NCBI RefSeq assembly: GCF_042655485.1
Contig: NZ_JBHSMC010000027.1
Location: 110,245-174,244 of the forward strand
Length of the DNA: 64,000 bases
Direction of reading: 5' to 3'
Source: Lederbergia graminis
Lineage (GTDB): Bacteria; Bacillota; Bacilli; Bacillales; Bacillaceae_C
Of this stretch, positions 1-8,201 are shown piece by piece; position 1 is the first letter of the stretch; every line of letters starts with the position of its first letter. Position numbers and translations under genes: made by a program. Under the pieces are notes generated by a model. It was not told where the DNA came from and made no database searches. It was given only the letters and a program-made list of their open reading frames with translations.

Positions 1-886
1 GACTATTACGTATGTAGTTCGTAACTAACTGAATACATGCTTGTTTTTCCTCTACTGTAATTGGTAAGGTGTCAGGATGAGCTATATTATTAGCTATCTC
101 CTCTTCTGTTATGGTTTGTGATATCCGAAAGTCATCCCAATCTTCTCCGATATATTGATCCGTAATTTCCACATCCACCAGTGGATCCGATTCTTCCCAA
201 CGAATAATTAATTCATCCTGTCGCGGCAACTCCACCCCATCTACAAATGTTTCCTCTACCCCATATAAAAGCTTGTACTCTTCTTCTAACGTTCCGAATA
301 ATATAACCTGTTGTTTTATTACCTCTTTTACATATGAATCGTTCAGTTTTGGACTCTCTTCGATTCCAATTGGAGGGTAAAATGCTGGGAAATATCCGTA
401 CAATGAATAGAAAACAATGCTTCCTGCTTCATTCACTTTTATTTCTATCCAGCCACCTGGAGATACTTTTTTTCCATTTAAAACAGCAATAAATAAATAT
501 TCTTCACCATTATCTTCTGTTTTTTTACGCTTATACTGGAAATCCACCTTATACTTTAAACCTGTTTGTAACTCTATCCAAGCAACCACATCATTCAAAT
601 TAGAACTAGGTAAGATAGGCGGATTCTCTCTGTGGTCTTCGTTCATAACTACAATAAAACTAGTTAACACACCATTAGTTAAATTCACAGTAGTAGCAAC
701 AGTTCCTGGGGGATTCAAGTCATCCTCCATCTCCGTTCCAGGAGGAAACCATTCCATATCTAATTTATATTCAGTCGTTTTAATTGGGGAAACTTCACGA
801 TGAATGGTTGAATGTCGCAACTCAAAATCATTCAAACCCCAATTTGATTTAAGTTCATTCTCCCATTGCTGTACACTTTTACTCAT
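1..886 (-). CDS. Unrecognised protein, 3' end cut off by window edge
   Basis: An open frame of 295 codons runs from an ATG at 886 to the left edge without a stop. A good ribosome site (GGAGGTGG, 892-899) lies 5 bases upstream of the ATG. The protein has no signal peptide or membrane segment. It is rich in acidic and aromatic residues and has two beta-rich stretches of the type WIE-L/I-K-x-G followed by a hydrophobic strand (around residues 110 and 160). These vaguely recall PepSY/YcdB-type repeats, but that is weak. I do not recognise the family. It is transcribed away from the neighbouring transporter's 3' end, in the same direction, across the hairpin at 944-978. Confidence 0.7.
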   Translation of the reverse strand, partial: MSKSVQQWENELKSNWGLNDFELRHSTIHREVSPIKTTEYKLDMEWFPPGTEMEDDLNPPGTVATTVNLTNGVLTSFIVVMNEDHRENPPILPSSNLNDVVAWIELQTGLKYKVDFQYKRKKTEDNGEEYLFIAVLNGKKVSPGGWIEIKVNEAGSIVFYSLYGYFPAFYPPIGIEESPKLNDSYVKEVIKQQVILFGTLEEEYKLLYGVEETFVDGVELPRQDELIIRWEESDPLVDVEITDQYIGEDWDDFRISQTITEEEIANNIAHPDTLPITVEEKQACIQLVTNYIRNS

Positions 887-943
887 TTTCTCCACCTCCG
901 CTATCATACGTACGAATGGTTATTCCAAATAGTTTCATAAAAT

Positions 944-978
944 GCAAACAGGCCACCATATTGGAAGCCTGTTTTGCC
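944..978 (-). terminator. Hairpin after the ABC permease gene
   Basis: GCAAACAGGC (944-953) pairs with GCCTGTTTTGC (968-978). The U-tract is short in both directions, so this is a moderate terminator closing the ABC operon that ends at 982. Confidence 0.5.
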
Positions 979-981
979 ATT

Positions 982-3576
982 TTATATACTTTCTTGTTTT
1001 AACGCATCAATAATATTTTCTTTTTTCACTTTAGTGCTAGAGTAGAGCATTGCAGACCCTACAATGAAAAAGACTGCAACAATGACATATAGTATGCTTA
1101 ACCAAGGTAATTCAAACTGATAACTAAACGTGTTCATCATAGATCTATGAATTAAATACATAACAAGGATACTGATTGGTAATCCGTAAAGTAATGATTT
1201 CATTCCATAAAAAACACTTTCGTAATTTATCATTTTATTGAATCCCTTTGGTGTCATCCCAACTGACTTAAGCATTGCAAATTCACGTTTACGGAGCGAA
1301 ATGCTAGTTGAAATGGTATTAAAGATATTCGCAATCGAAATTGCCGTTATCAACAAAATGAAGCCATACGTGAATACGGACATTAACATAATCATTTGTT
1401 CTTGTTGTTGCCTTCGTTGATACACATTGTAAATATATAGCCCGCTTTCTTTTAAATCCTCGATCTGTTGTTGTGTTTTCATTGGATCAGTAGTGTTTAA
1501 ATAAAGATATGCATATGACCTTAAATTTTTATTCGCTAGCAGTTTTTCCAATGATTGTTCGGAAACAATAACATTCAGGCTCGCTCCACCAACTTGATTT
1601 ACTCCCATCGGTAGTTCATCCGTTAGTGCTGCAATTTCCATTGTATCTACAAACTCTTCTTCATCATCATCGTTCCAAGATAACAACTCTAACGTTTTGC
1701 CAACTTCTGTATTGATTGCTTTGGACTCAATAAATTTGCCAGTATATGCGTCTTGATAGGAATTTGTATCAATCACAATTCCTTTAATACGTTCTGAATC
1801 GAACAACTGATTTTTATCGATACCTATTTTTTTTGCATATGCTTCTAAACTTTCATCATCGAGCGCGGTCATATTAATAAAGTGGTTAATCTTTCCATCC
1901 TGAAGCGTACTTTTATCTTGCTCTACAAGTTCTTTTAGTTCTTTAGAAATTGCCTCTTCTTCAATCCATGTAGATAAGCTCATTTCTCGCACAATACTAC
2001 TGCCTGTTACATTCTTAAGTGACGTAATGGAGTCAACTATCTGATGATCAATCCCGTCACCTCGGAATGATACTTGAATATCATAACTAACCCCATCTTG
2101 AGAAAGCTGTAATGACTTTTTGAGACTATCTGTAAAATACGATACCGCTAAGAAAAGGACGATACTAATCACTAGTGAAAACACCGTTGCTTGGTATCTG
2201 CGCTTATTTCTTTTTAAGTTCTTTAAACCAAATTCCGCTTCTATTCCAAACAGCTTACGTACTAGTTTTGACGTTTTGACAGCTTTACCAGTAAGTTTTA
2301 TATCTGTTGATTGGCGAATAGCATCTATTGCTGATACTTTGGATGCTCTTTTCGCAGGTATATAAGTAGATATAAAAATTGTAAGGATGGAAACAACACA
2401 AGCTACTAAAATCGACATTGGTGTAACTGCTACAGCTAATTTCTCAGATACATTTAGTGCTCCATGAATATAGGTGTTAATGAAATAAAAAGTAATACCA
2501 ATTCCGGCCAGTCCGCTAAAAATCCCAATTGGTATGCTGATTAAACCAATGACTGCACCTTCAAAAAACACAGAATTACGCTTTTGTTGTTTTGTAGCAC
2601 CGACACTAGCAAGCATTCCTAAATGACGGGAACGTTCCGAAACGGAAATCGCAAATGCATTATAAATAAGCGATACAGAACCAATAATGATGACCGCCAT
2701 AATGATTGCCGTTAAGGAATAAAGTGTAGCCCGTAAGTTATCATTATTTGTTAATCCATGGTAGCGAAGAAGTTCACTATTATATCCGATAGATGTCTTG
2801 TCTAACTGTATTTCAGCAGCTAACTCTTCAGCATGTGAATAAAGGGATCTATTCACTTTATTTAATACAACAGATGCGTTAACCGTGTCTCCACTTGCAA
2901 GTGTGTTTTCATCTACATAACTAATAATCGTGTACCCGGGTGACCAAGTAGGCTCCCACGTTGGTCTTTCGATAATACCCACAATTTTAAATGTTCTAGA
3001 TGTTTTGTTTGTTAATGTTTCTAGCACATTTCCATCTTCGTCTACTTGCAAGGCATCGATTTGACTTAAGGCGTTGCCATTACTTAAATCACCTATTCGC
3101 TCCCCTATCTCTAACGTTAAAATATCTCCAACCTTATATTCAACGTTAGCATTTGCTGCTATGGCGTCTGAAATGACTACTTCACCTGCTGATCTTGGTA
3201 AACGACCTGAACTTAATTCAATCGGAAATTGTTTAAAACCATGGTGATTATATTCTTTTATGAAAAAATACGGTTTATAAACATTTTCACTACCTTCTAA
3301 CTTGGCATAGCCTAAGTCTCTTGAAAGTACTACTTTCTTCGAATTATCATCCTTTTTTATCGCTTCAATTTGTTTCTCATTTACATTTTTGTATAGTACG
3401 TGCCATTCTCCATTATCTGCAATCTCTTGCCGCTTCATCAAATCTAAAAAGGAAACCCCAATTGTTGCTACAGCAGTTAGCATGGCCACTGAAATGATAA
3501 CACCAATAATCGTAACGAGTGTTCTTCGTTTATTTTCTTTCAAGTGTCTAAGCGTTAGTTTATTGACAATATTCAC
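982..3576 (-). CDS. ABC transporter permease with two FtsX domains
   Basis: An 864-residue integral membrane protein of the FtsX/MacB permease family. It has an N-terminal membrane segment (about 18-40), a large extracytoplasmic domain, and a first FtsX block with membrane segments near 286-308, 340-366 and 386-408. A second N-terminal-type segment follows near 463-483, then another large extracytoplasmic domain, and a second FtsX block near 735-757, 787-808 and 825-846. The conserved cytoplasmic motif after the first helix of each block is visible twice (R-S-R-H-L-G-M-L-A-S-V-G and R-K-R-E-F-A-M-L-K-S-V-G). It overlaps the ATPase gene by 4 bases and forms the membrane part of that exporter. 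Family members often handle antimicrobial peptides or act as sensors for a neighbouring kinase. The substrate here is unknown. Confidence 0.9.
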   Translation of the reverse strand: MNIVNKLTLRHLKENKRRTLVTIIGVIISVAMLTAVATIGVSFLDLMKRQEIADNGEWHVLYKNVNEKQIEAIKKDDNSKKVVLSRDLGYAKLEGSENVYKPYFFIKEYNHHGFKQFPIELSSGRLPRSAGEVVISDAIAANANVEYKVGDILTLEIGERIGDLSNGNALSQIDALQVDEDGNVLETLTNKTSRTFKIVGIIERPTWEPTWSPGYTIISYVDENTLASGDTVNASVVLNKVNRSLYSHAEELAAEIQLDKTSIGYNSELLRYHGLTNNDNLRATLYSLTAIIMAVIIIGSVSLIYNAFAISVSERSRHLGMLASVGATKQQKRNSVFFEGAVIGLISIPIGIFSGLAGIGITFYFINTYIHGALNVSEKLAVAVTPMSILVACVVSILTIFISTYIPAKRASKVSAIDAIRQSTDIKLTGKAVKTSKLVRKLFGIEAEFGLKNLKRNKRRYQATVFSLVISIVLFLAVSYFTDSLKKSLQLSQDGVSYDIQVSFRGDGIDHQIVDSITSLKNVTGSSIVREMSLSTWIEEEAISKELKELVEQDKSTLQDGKINHFINMTALDDESLEAYAKKIGIDKNQLFDSERIKGIVIDTNSYQDAYTGKFIESKAINTEVGKTLELLSWNDDDEEEFVDTMEIAALTDELPMGVNQVGGASLNVIVSEQSLEKLLANKNLRSYAYLYLNTTDPMKTQQQIEDLKESGLYIYNVYQRRQQQEQMIMLMSVFTYGFILLITAISIANIFNTISTSISLRKREFAMLKSVGMTPKGFNKMINYESVFYGMKSLLYGLPISILVMYLIHRSMMNTFSYQFELPWLSILYVIVAVFFIVGSAMLYSSTKVKKENIIDALKQESI

Positions 3577-4256
3577 GGACGAACCACCTCGTCTTTGGCG
3601 ATTTTTCCATCTTCAATCATGATTACCCTATCTGCTTGGAGAGCAATTCGCTCGTCATGCGTAATAATAATCAATGTTTGGTTGTATGTTTTATTCAACA
3701 TTTTTAACAAATCAATAATCTCACTACTATTCTTACTATCTAGATTCCCTGTCGGTTCATCTGCCAACATAATAGCAGGATTGCTAATGATAGCTCTTCC
3801 GATTGATACCCGTTGTTGCTGTCCACCAGAAAGCTGGTTCGGCAAGTGAGTAAGTCGATTTTCTAAATTTAAAGTTTTAACAATATCAGCAAACTGTTTC
3901 TGATCTACTTTATGTCCATCCAGTAACATAGGCAATGAAATATTCTCCTCCACAGTTAAAACTGGAATCAAATTATAAAATTGATAGATTAATCCTATTT
4001 GTCTTCTTCTAAAAATGGCTAACTGAGTTTCATTCAAATTGTAAATATCTGTATTGTCTACATATACCTTACCGCTTGACGGTCTGTCCACACCGCCAAG
4101 TAAATGTAGTAAGGTAGATTTCCCAGACCCAGATGGTCCAATAATAGCGACAAACTCACCTTTTTTTACAGAAAAAGATACATTATCTAAAGCCTTTACC
4201 GCCGTTTCTCCCTTACCATATACCTTCGATAGATTCTCTATTTTTAATATTTCCAT
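3573..4256 (-). CDS. ABC transporter ATP-binding protein (LolD/MacB type)
   Basis: A 227-residue ATPase with a Walker A motif GPSGSGKST (about 40-48), the signature LSGGQQQR (about 142-149), Walker B with the DEPTGNLD continuation typical of the LolD/MacB/BceA group, and the switch histidine in ITHD. A ribosome site CGGAGG (4264-4269) precedes the ATG. The stop overlaps the permease start as ATGA, so the two are co-translated. It energises the FtsX-type permease encoded at 982-3576. Confidence 0.95.
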   Translation of the reverse strand: MEILKIENLSKVYGKGETAVKALDNVSFSVKKGEFVAIIGPSGSGKSTLLHLLGGVDRPSSGKVYVDNTDIYNLNETQLAIFRRRQIGLIYQFYNLIPVLTVEENISLPMLLDGHKVDQKQFADIVKTLNLENRLTHLPNQLSGGQQQRVSIGRAIISNPAIMLADEPTGNLDSKNSSEIIDLLKMLNKTYNQTLIIITHDERIALQADRVIMIEDGKIAKDEVVRP

Positions 4257-4301
4257 TATAATACCTCCGTATGAATGACTATGATTACAGTTTATCCATC
4301 C

Positions 4302-4323
4302 AAAATGACTTTCAAGTGACTTT
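4302..4323. promoter_or_regulatory. Tandem 11-bp direct repeat, candidate response-regulator site
   Basis: TGACTTT occurs at 4306-4312 and again at 4317-4323, exactly 11 bp apart, in the leader region of the ABC operon. OmpR-type regulators bind tandem sites about one helical turn apart. The OmpR-type regulator encoded at 5650-6333 is the obvious candidate. The link is inferred. Confidence 0.4.
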
Positions 4324-4359
4324 AAAATAACAATTTAGTCACTTAAGGTGAAAAAATAC

Positions 4360-4480
4360 GAAGGGTCCTTGAAGGAAGGCTAATACAACACATCCTGTCG
4401 GCAGGCTTAAGTAGCGACCTCCTGACCCGCACCGTGCCTGCCCGTGACATGCAAAGGTTTTGAGACAAGGAAAAACGAAA
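4360..4480. repeat. Degenerate GC-rich intergenic repeat
   Basis: A patch richer in G and C than its surroundings contains a pairing GGCAGGC/GCCTGCC-type core (CGGCAGGCTTAAG at 4399-4411 against GTGCCTGCC further on). It resembles the core of the GC-rich element at 54175-54560. It occupies most of the 390-bp spacer between the kinase gene and the ABC operon. I see no open frame in it. Confidence 0.45.
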
Positions 4481-4517
4481 AGAGACTGTTACAAAGGAAT
4501 ATAAGTCAAATAATAAA

Positions 4518-4556
4518 CCGAACTATCAACTCACGATAGTTCGGTCTTTTTATTTT
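4518..4556. terminator. Bidirectional terminator, CCGAACTATC family copy A
   Basis: CCGAACTATC (4518-4527) pairs perfectly with GATAGTTCGG (4535-4544), with T-rich runs on both sides. It ends the response regulator-kinase operon on the minus strand. The same core recurs in the terminators at 10687, 23616 and 42150. Confidence 0.8.
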
Positions 4557-4646
4557 TTCTTCGAAGTGTTGTATCGCAGGATGAGACGGTCCACTATGCG
4601 AATAATTAAAGTTACCAGCGTATTGTATTTCCGAAGCGGCATAGAA

Positions 4647-5660
4647 TTAAATAACTTGTTTATAAAACTTAATATGAAACTCTGTTCCTACATTTTCATC
4701 ACTTTTCACTTCAATCGTACCATTCTGGCTCGTAATAATACTATGTGCCATCGCAAGTCCGATACCAATACTTTCATCACTTGCATTTTTGCCTTTAAAA
4801 AATCGTTTGAAAATATAAGGAAGATCCTCTCTTGGAATTCCCTTGCCACTATCCGTAATGATTATTTCTGTAAACAAGGCGTTTTCGGAAAAGGAAATCA
4901 TGATTTCCCCGCCATCCTGCGTATGTTCTACACAGTTCTTCAAGATATTAATTAATGCTTCAGTTGTCCAATTCACATCGCCTAAAAATGATACAGAAGC
5001 ATCACCTGTAATCGATAATTTCTGCTCTTTAATATCTATCGGAATTAAAATCGGCTTTAGTGCTTTTTGTATTAGAGATTTAACTTCCACCCGTTCTTTT
5101 TTAAACTGGGCGGTCCCTGCATCAATTTTAGAAAGCTTAAGTAAAGATGACACGAGCCATTCAATTCGTTCCAGTTGAATACGAATATTGTTTGTGAATT
5201 CCGTTCTTTTTTCATCTGGCAAGTTCGAGTCACTTAATAAGTCAGCCATCACCATCATCGACGTTAATGGTGTTTTAAGCTGGTGCGAAATATCAGAAAT
5301 AGCATCTGTCAGCATTAACTTATCTTGCTGTAATAAAGCACGTTGCTCTGATAGCATCTTCGTTACTTTATAAATATCACTTTTTAAAATACTAAGTTCC
5401 CCTTCAAAATTATCGCGTATATCCAGTGTATAATCTCCGCTACTAATTTTTCGTAAATACGAGGCTAATTTTTCAATTTCGCGATATCTCCAGCGTGTAA
5501 AGATGATCGCTGCAGTAATTAATAATATCGATGTGAATGCGGAAAAGATTGCTGCAGCTGTTGAGAAAATACTAGCAATTATTGTAATAATAATCCCAAT
5601 AGAGACGGTTACAAGCAGGAATATTTGCACTTCACGGTTCCGTAGCACGTTAATCACCAA
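4647..5660 (-). CDS. Sensor histidine kinase with almost no extracellular loop
   Basis: A 337-residue kinase. Two membrane helices (about 12-32 and 34-54) are separated by almost nothing, so there is no external sensor domain. A HAMP-like linker follows, then the H-box with phosphoacceptor His126 (DISHQLKTP), an N-box (NILKNCVEH, about 239-247) and G boxes DSGKGIP (about 268) and GIGLAM (about 298). This build fits intramembrane-sensing kinases that take their signal from an ABC transporter. The start is TTG at 5660 or GTG at 5657, and it overlaps the regulator gene by about 11 bases. It probably phosphorylates the regulator encoded upstream and controls the ABC operon downstream. Confidence 0.9.
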   Translation of the reverse strand: MVINVLRNREVQIFLLVTVSIGIIITIIASIFSTAAAIFSAFTSILLITAAIIFTRWRYREIEKLASYLRKISSGDYTLDIRDNFEGELSILKSDIYKVTKMLSEQRALLQQDKLMLTDAISDISHQLKTPLTSMMVMADLLSDSNLPDEKRTEFTNNIRIQLERIEWLVSSLLKLSKIDAGTAQFKKERVEVKSLIQKALKPILIPIDIKEQKLSITGDASVSFLGDVNWTTEALINILKNCVEHTQDGGEIMISFSENALFTEIIITDSGKGIPREDLPYIFKRFFKGKNASDESIGIGLAMAHSIITSQNGTIEVKSDENVGTEFHIKFYKQVI

Positions 5661-6333
5661 CCTTATAACCTAATCCACGAATTGTTTTTATTATAGTTGG
5701 GGATTGCGGATCATCCTCCAATTTCTCGCGCAATCTTTTGATATATACGGTAAGAGTATTGTCATTCACAAAGTCGCCTGCAACATCCCAGATCTGCTCA
5801 AGCAATTGGTTTCTGGACATTACTTGCCCCAAATGATTGGCAAATACAAGTAATAGCCGATACTCTAGTGCTGTTAACACAACCTCTTCCCCATGTTTAT
5901 ACACTTTTCCTTCTAACAAATTAATGCGGACATCTCCAAGCTCTATCATGGAGTTGGATTGCGAATGCTTTTGATATCTACGTAGCACTGATTTTATTCG
6001 AGATAGTAACTCCCTAATGCGAAAAGGTTTCGTAATATAATCATCCGCTCCCATATCAAGTCCCATTACAACATTTACTTCATCATCGACAGCAGTCAGA
6101 AAAATAACCGGAACATCTGCCCGTTCCTTGACGAGTTTACATAGTTCATAGCCACTACCATCCGGTAAAGACAAATCAAATAAACATAAAGAAATATCGT
6201 TTAACTGTTCTTGAATTATCTTTTTTGCAGATTCCACATCATAACAAAGAATAGTGGAAAACTGATCCTGTTGTAGTGAATAATCCAAACCAGATGCGAT
6301 TGTTTTATCATCTTCTACAAGTAATATTTTCAT
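5650..6333 (-). CDS. OmpR/PhoB-family response regulator
   Basis: A 227-residue regulator starting MKILLVEDD. The ATG at 6333 is chosen because AGGAG (6341-6345) sits just upstream; an in-frame ATG at 6396 would add an unlikely 21-residue tail. The receiver domain shows the acidic pair D9/D10, phosphoacceptor Asp53 in LFDLSLPDG and the ITKPF lysine near 102. A winged-helix DNA-binding domain (about 130-225) ends in the usual TIRGLGYKV. The gene is first in an operon with the kinase at 4647-5660. The tandem repeat at 4302-4323 upstream of the ABC operon is a plausible target. Confidence 0.93.
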   Translation of the reverse strand: MKILLVEDDKTIASGLDYSLQQDQFSTILCYDVESAKKIIQEQLNDISLCLFDLSLPDGSGYELCKLVKERADVPVIFLTAVDDEVNVVMGLDMGADDYITKPFRIRELLSRIKSVLRRYQKHSQSNSMIELGDVRINLLEGKVYKHGEEVVLTALEYRLLLVFANHLGQVMSRNQLLEQIWDVAGDFVNDNTLTVYIKRLREKLEDDPQSPTIIKTIRGLGYKVGD

Positions 6334-6430
6334 CACGAATCTCCTGACTATTTTATCGGATAATTTTATCTTAATGCATTCATACTTTTCCTCCAAGTTG
6401 TTTCTACCATCAAAAAAAGAAAAGTACTGT

Positions 6431-6456
6431 GTTTAATCAATAGGATGAAAAGGTAT
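6431..6456 (+). promoter_or_regulatory. Candidate sigma-B promoter
   Basis: GTTTAA (6431-6436), a 14-bp gap and AGGTAT (6451-6456) match the general-stress sigma-B pattern GTTTAA-N13-15-GGGTAT with one mismatch. It sits 33 bp upstream of the small membrane protein gene. Confidence 0.5.
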
Positions 6457-6488
6457 ATATCACTAAAAGTAAAGGAGAGGATCAAGTT

Positions 6489-6635
6489 ATGTTATGGACC
6501 ATTATAGGTATTATTTTCGTATTATGGCTATTAGGATTCCTATTTGATATTGCAGGTAACCTAGTACATGTATTACTAGTTATTGCTTTAATCGTCTTTA
6601 TTTTCCAAATGATGGCAGGTAGACGTAAGGGCTGA
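6489..6635 (+). CDS. Small membrane protein, lmo0937 family
   Basis: A 48-residue protein beginning MLWTIIGIIFVLWLLGFL and ending in a basic AGRRKG tail, with two hydrophobic stretches covering nearly the whole length. This is the pattern of the lmo0937/DUF5670 small membrane protein family, whose members are often general-stress induced. AAAGGAGAGG (6471-6480) is an excellent ribosome site. The candidate sigma-B promoter at 6431-6456 agrees with a stress role. Molecular function is unknown. Confidence 0.8.
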   Translation: MLWTIIGIIFVLWLLGFLFDIAGNLVHVLLVIALIVFIFQMMAGRRKG

Positions 6636-6744
6636 GGACAAGCCCTTTCTAGCCAGTTTTTAGAAAATATCGGACTAGCTCAAACGGATGAAAGGATTTT
6701 TCAAGATTCATAACGAACCCTTCTTATGTAAGGGGGAGATTAAC

Positions 6745-7569
6745 ATGAAAAATGTTCTACTAACAGATAGAGTTCAGAGGATAATTAGGAGAGCAGAGCA
6801 AAAAGCTGCGGCAGCGAACGCAGTAGTGACACCTATTCATTTACTCGCTTCCTGTTTATTAGAAAAGACAGGTGTACTCGGTGAAATTTTTCTAAAATGT
6901 GATATCGATATTCAATCATGGAAGCAGACACTTCCTTCTGAACATGATAGTTTACAACATCCTTTTGTTAACACTGCTATTACAAAAGAAGTACTTGTAG
7001 TATTCAATCAATCGATTCAATATATGAGGAAATATAATCAGATTTATTTAAACGAAGGACATTTACTTAAGGCAATAATGACAACAAACGTAGTAGACCA
7101 TTTTCTAACAGAAGAAAATAAAGAGATGATATTATCGTTAGGGACAACCTCACGCGATATGATTACACATCTAGGAAGTTATACCTTCCCACAAATGGAA
7201 TCTCCCATGATTAGAAGGGTAACACAAGAAGACTTTCAAGCACTTACTTCCTTTGTTTCTAGCAATTTTTCTCATGATTGGTCTGAAACGATAAAGAATG
7301 GTTTCTTAAAAGAGCAACCTACCATTTATATAGCAGTAGATGAGAAGGAAATTGTCGGCTTTGCCGCTTATGACGTTTACCGAAATAAAAAATGTTACTT
7401 CGGACCGATGGGAGTTACGAAGCGAAGAAACCGAATTGGATATCAGCTACTTCATCATTGTTTAAGAGACATGAAGAAAATTGGCTATGAGTATGCGATT
7501 ATCGGTGAAGCTGGTCCAATCGAATTTTATGAAAAGGCGTGTAACGCAGTAGTAATCCCAGCAACATAG
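6745..7569 (+). CDS. ClpN-like domain fused to a GNAT acetyltransferase
   Basis: A 274-residue protein. The ATG at 6745 is preferred because AAGGGGGAG (6730-6738) lies just upstream; a possible ATG at 6688 has no such site. Residues 1-130 resemble the Clp N-terminal (substrate/adaptor-binding) domain, with the repeated motif VVTPIHLLASCLLE and a second half-repeat NEGHLLKAIM. Residues from about 145 onward look like a GNAT fold, with the acetyl-CoA region around KRRNRIGYQLLHHCL. No AAA+ module is present, so this is not a Clp ATPase. The stop codon lies inside the loop of a strong hairpin (7551-7585). The substrate is unknown. Confidence 0.8.
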   Translation: MKNVLLTDRVQRIIRRAEQKAAAANAVVTPIHLLASCLLEKTGVLGEIFLKCDIDIQSWKQTLPSEHDSLQHPFVNTAITKEVLVVFNQSIQYMRKYNQIYLNEGHLLKAIMTTNVVDHFLTEENKEMILSLGTTSRDMITHLGSYTFPQMESPMIRRVTQEDFQALTSFVSSNFSHDWSETIKNGFLKEQPTIYIAVDEKEIVGFAAYDVYRNKKCYFGPMGVTKRRNRIGYQLLHHCLRDMKKIGYEYAIIGEAGPIEFYEKACNAVVIPAT

Positions 7570-7590
7570 TGTTGCTGGGATTACTTTATA
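7551..7590. terminator. Hairpin spanning a stop codon
   Basis: AGTAATCCCAGCAAC (7551-7565) pairs perfectly with GTTGCTGGGATTACT (7571-7585). The TAG stop of the GNAT fusion is in the loop. It lies between two convergent genes and can serve both. Confidence 0.75.
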
Positions 7591-7595
7591 CGAGT

Positions 7596-8201
7596 TCAAA
7601 TCCAGCCCTTTTCCACCGCGATATTTACTGCCTGTTGTCTGGATTCAGCATGTAGCTTTTGAATAGCGGTAGAAAAATAGTTTCTTACTGTTCCTTTTGT
7701 TAAAAATAGTTGTTTACTAATTTGATCTGTTGTCATTCCGACATTTGCTAAGCGCAATACTTCTTCTTCCCGCTCCGTCAACGGACTTTCTTCCTTTAAA
7801 AAGAGGGCTGCTGCGAGGTCAGTACTAATCACTCGTTCTCCGTTCATCACCTTACGAATAGATTCTATCAAGTATTCAATCGGTTCATCTTTTAATAAGT
7901 ATCCTTCTACTTTTGCATCGACTGCCTTTTGTAGATAGCCTGGACGTGCAAAGGTAGTTACAATAATAATCTTACATTTATTCCCGGAGTCTCTTAGTTT
8001 TCCCGCTAATTCAAGTCCACTTATATGTGGCATTTCGATATCTAAGAGACAAACGTCCGGTGACAACTTCTCGATTGCTTCTAGTGCCTGCTGACCATCT
8101 GAAACTTCCGCAACAACTTCCATATCTTCTTCAAATTTCAGAAGCGAAGTGAGAGCACCACGAAGCATGCTTTGATCTTCTGCAATCAATACTCGAATCA
8201 T
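7596..8201 (-). CDS. desR: DesR-like NarL/LuxR-family response regulator
   Basis: A 201-residue regulator with an N-terminal receiver (acidic D9, phosphoacceptor Asp54 in CLLDIEMP) and a C-terminal LuxR-type helix-turn-helix (about 138-195, LTEREEEVLRLANVGMTT). Length and sequence resemble Bacillus DesR, the regulator of cold-induced fatty-acid desaturation. It overlaps the kinase gene by 4 bases (ATGA). No desaturase gene lies next to it in this window, so its target genes are uncertain. It may control its own operon through the palindrome at 10551-10568. Confidence 0.85.
   Translation of the reverse strand: MIRVLIAEDQSMLRGALTSLLKFEEDMEVVAEVSDGQQALEAIEKLSPDVCLLDIEMPHISGLELAGKLRDSGNKCKIIIVTTFARPGYLQKAVDAKVEGYLLKDEPIEYLIESIRKVMNGERVISTDLAAALFLKEESPLTEREEEVLRLANVGMTTDQISKQLFLTKGTVRNYFSTAIQKLHAESRQQAVNIAVEKGWI

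Noticed and set aside
4566..4955. Frame of about 129 codons on the plus strand inside the kinase gene
   Set aside because: It lies antisense to a clear histidine kinase gene and reads its shadow; no ribosome site.
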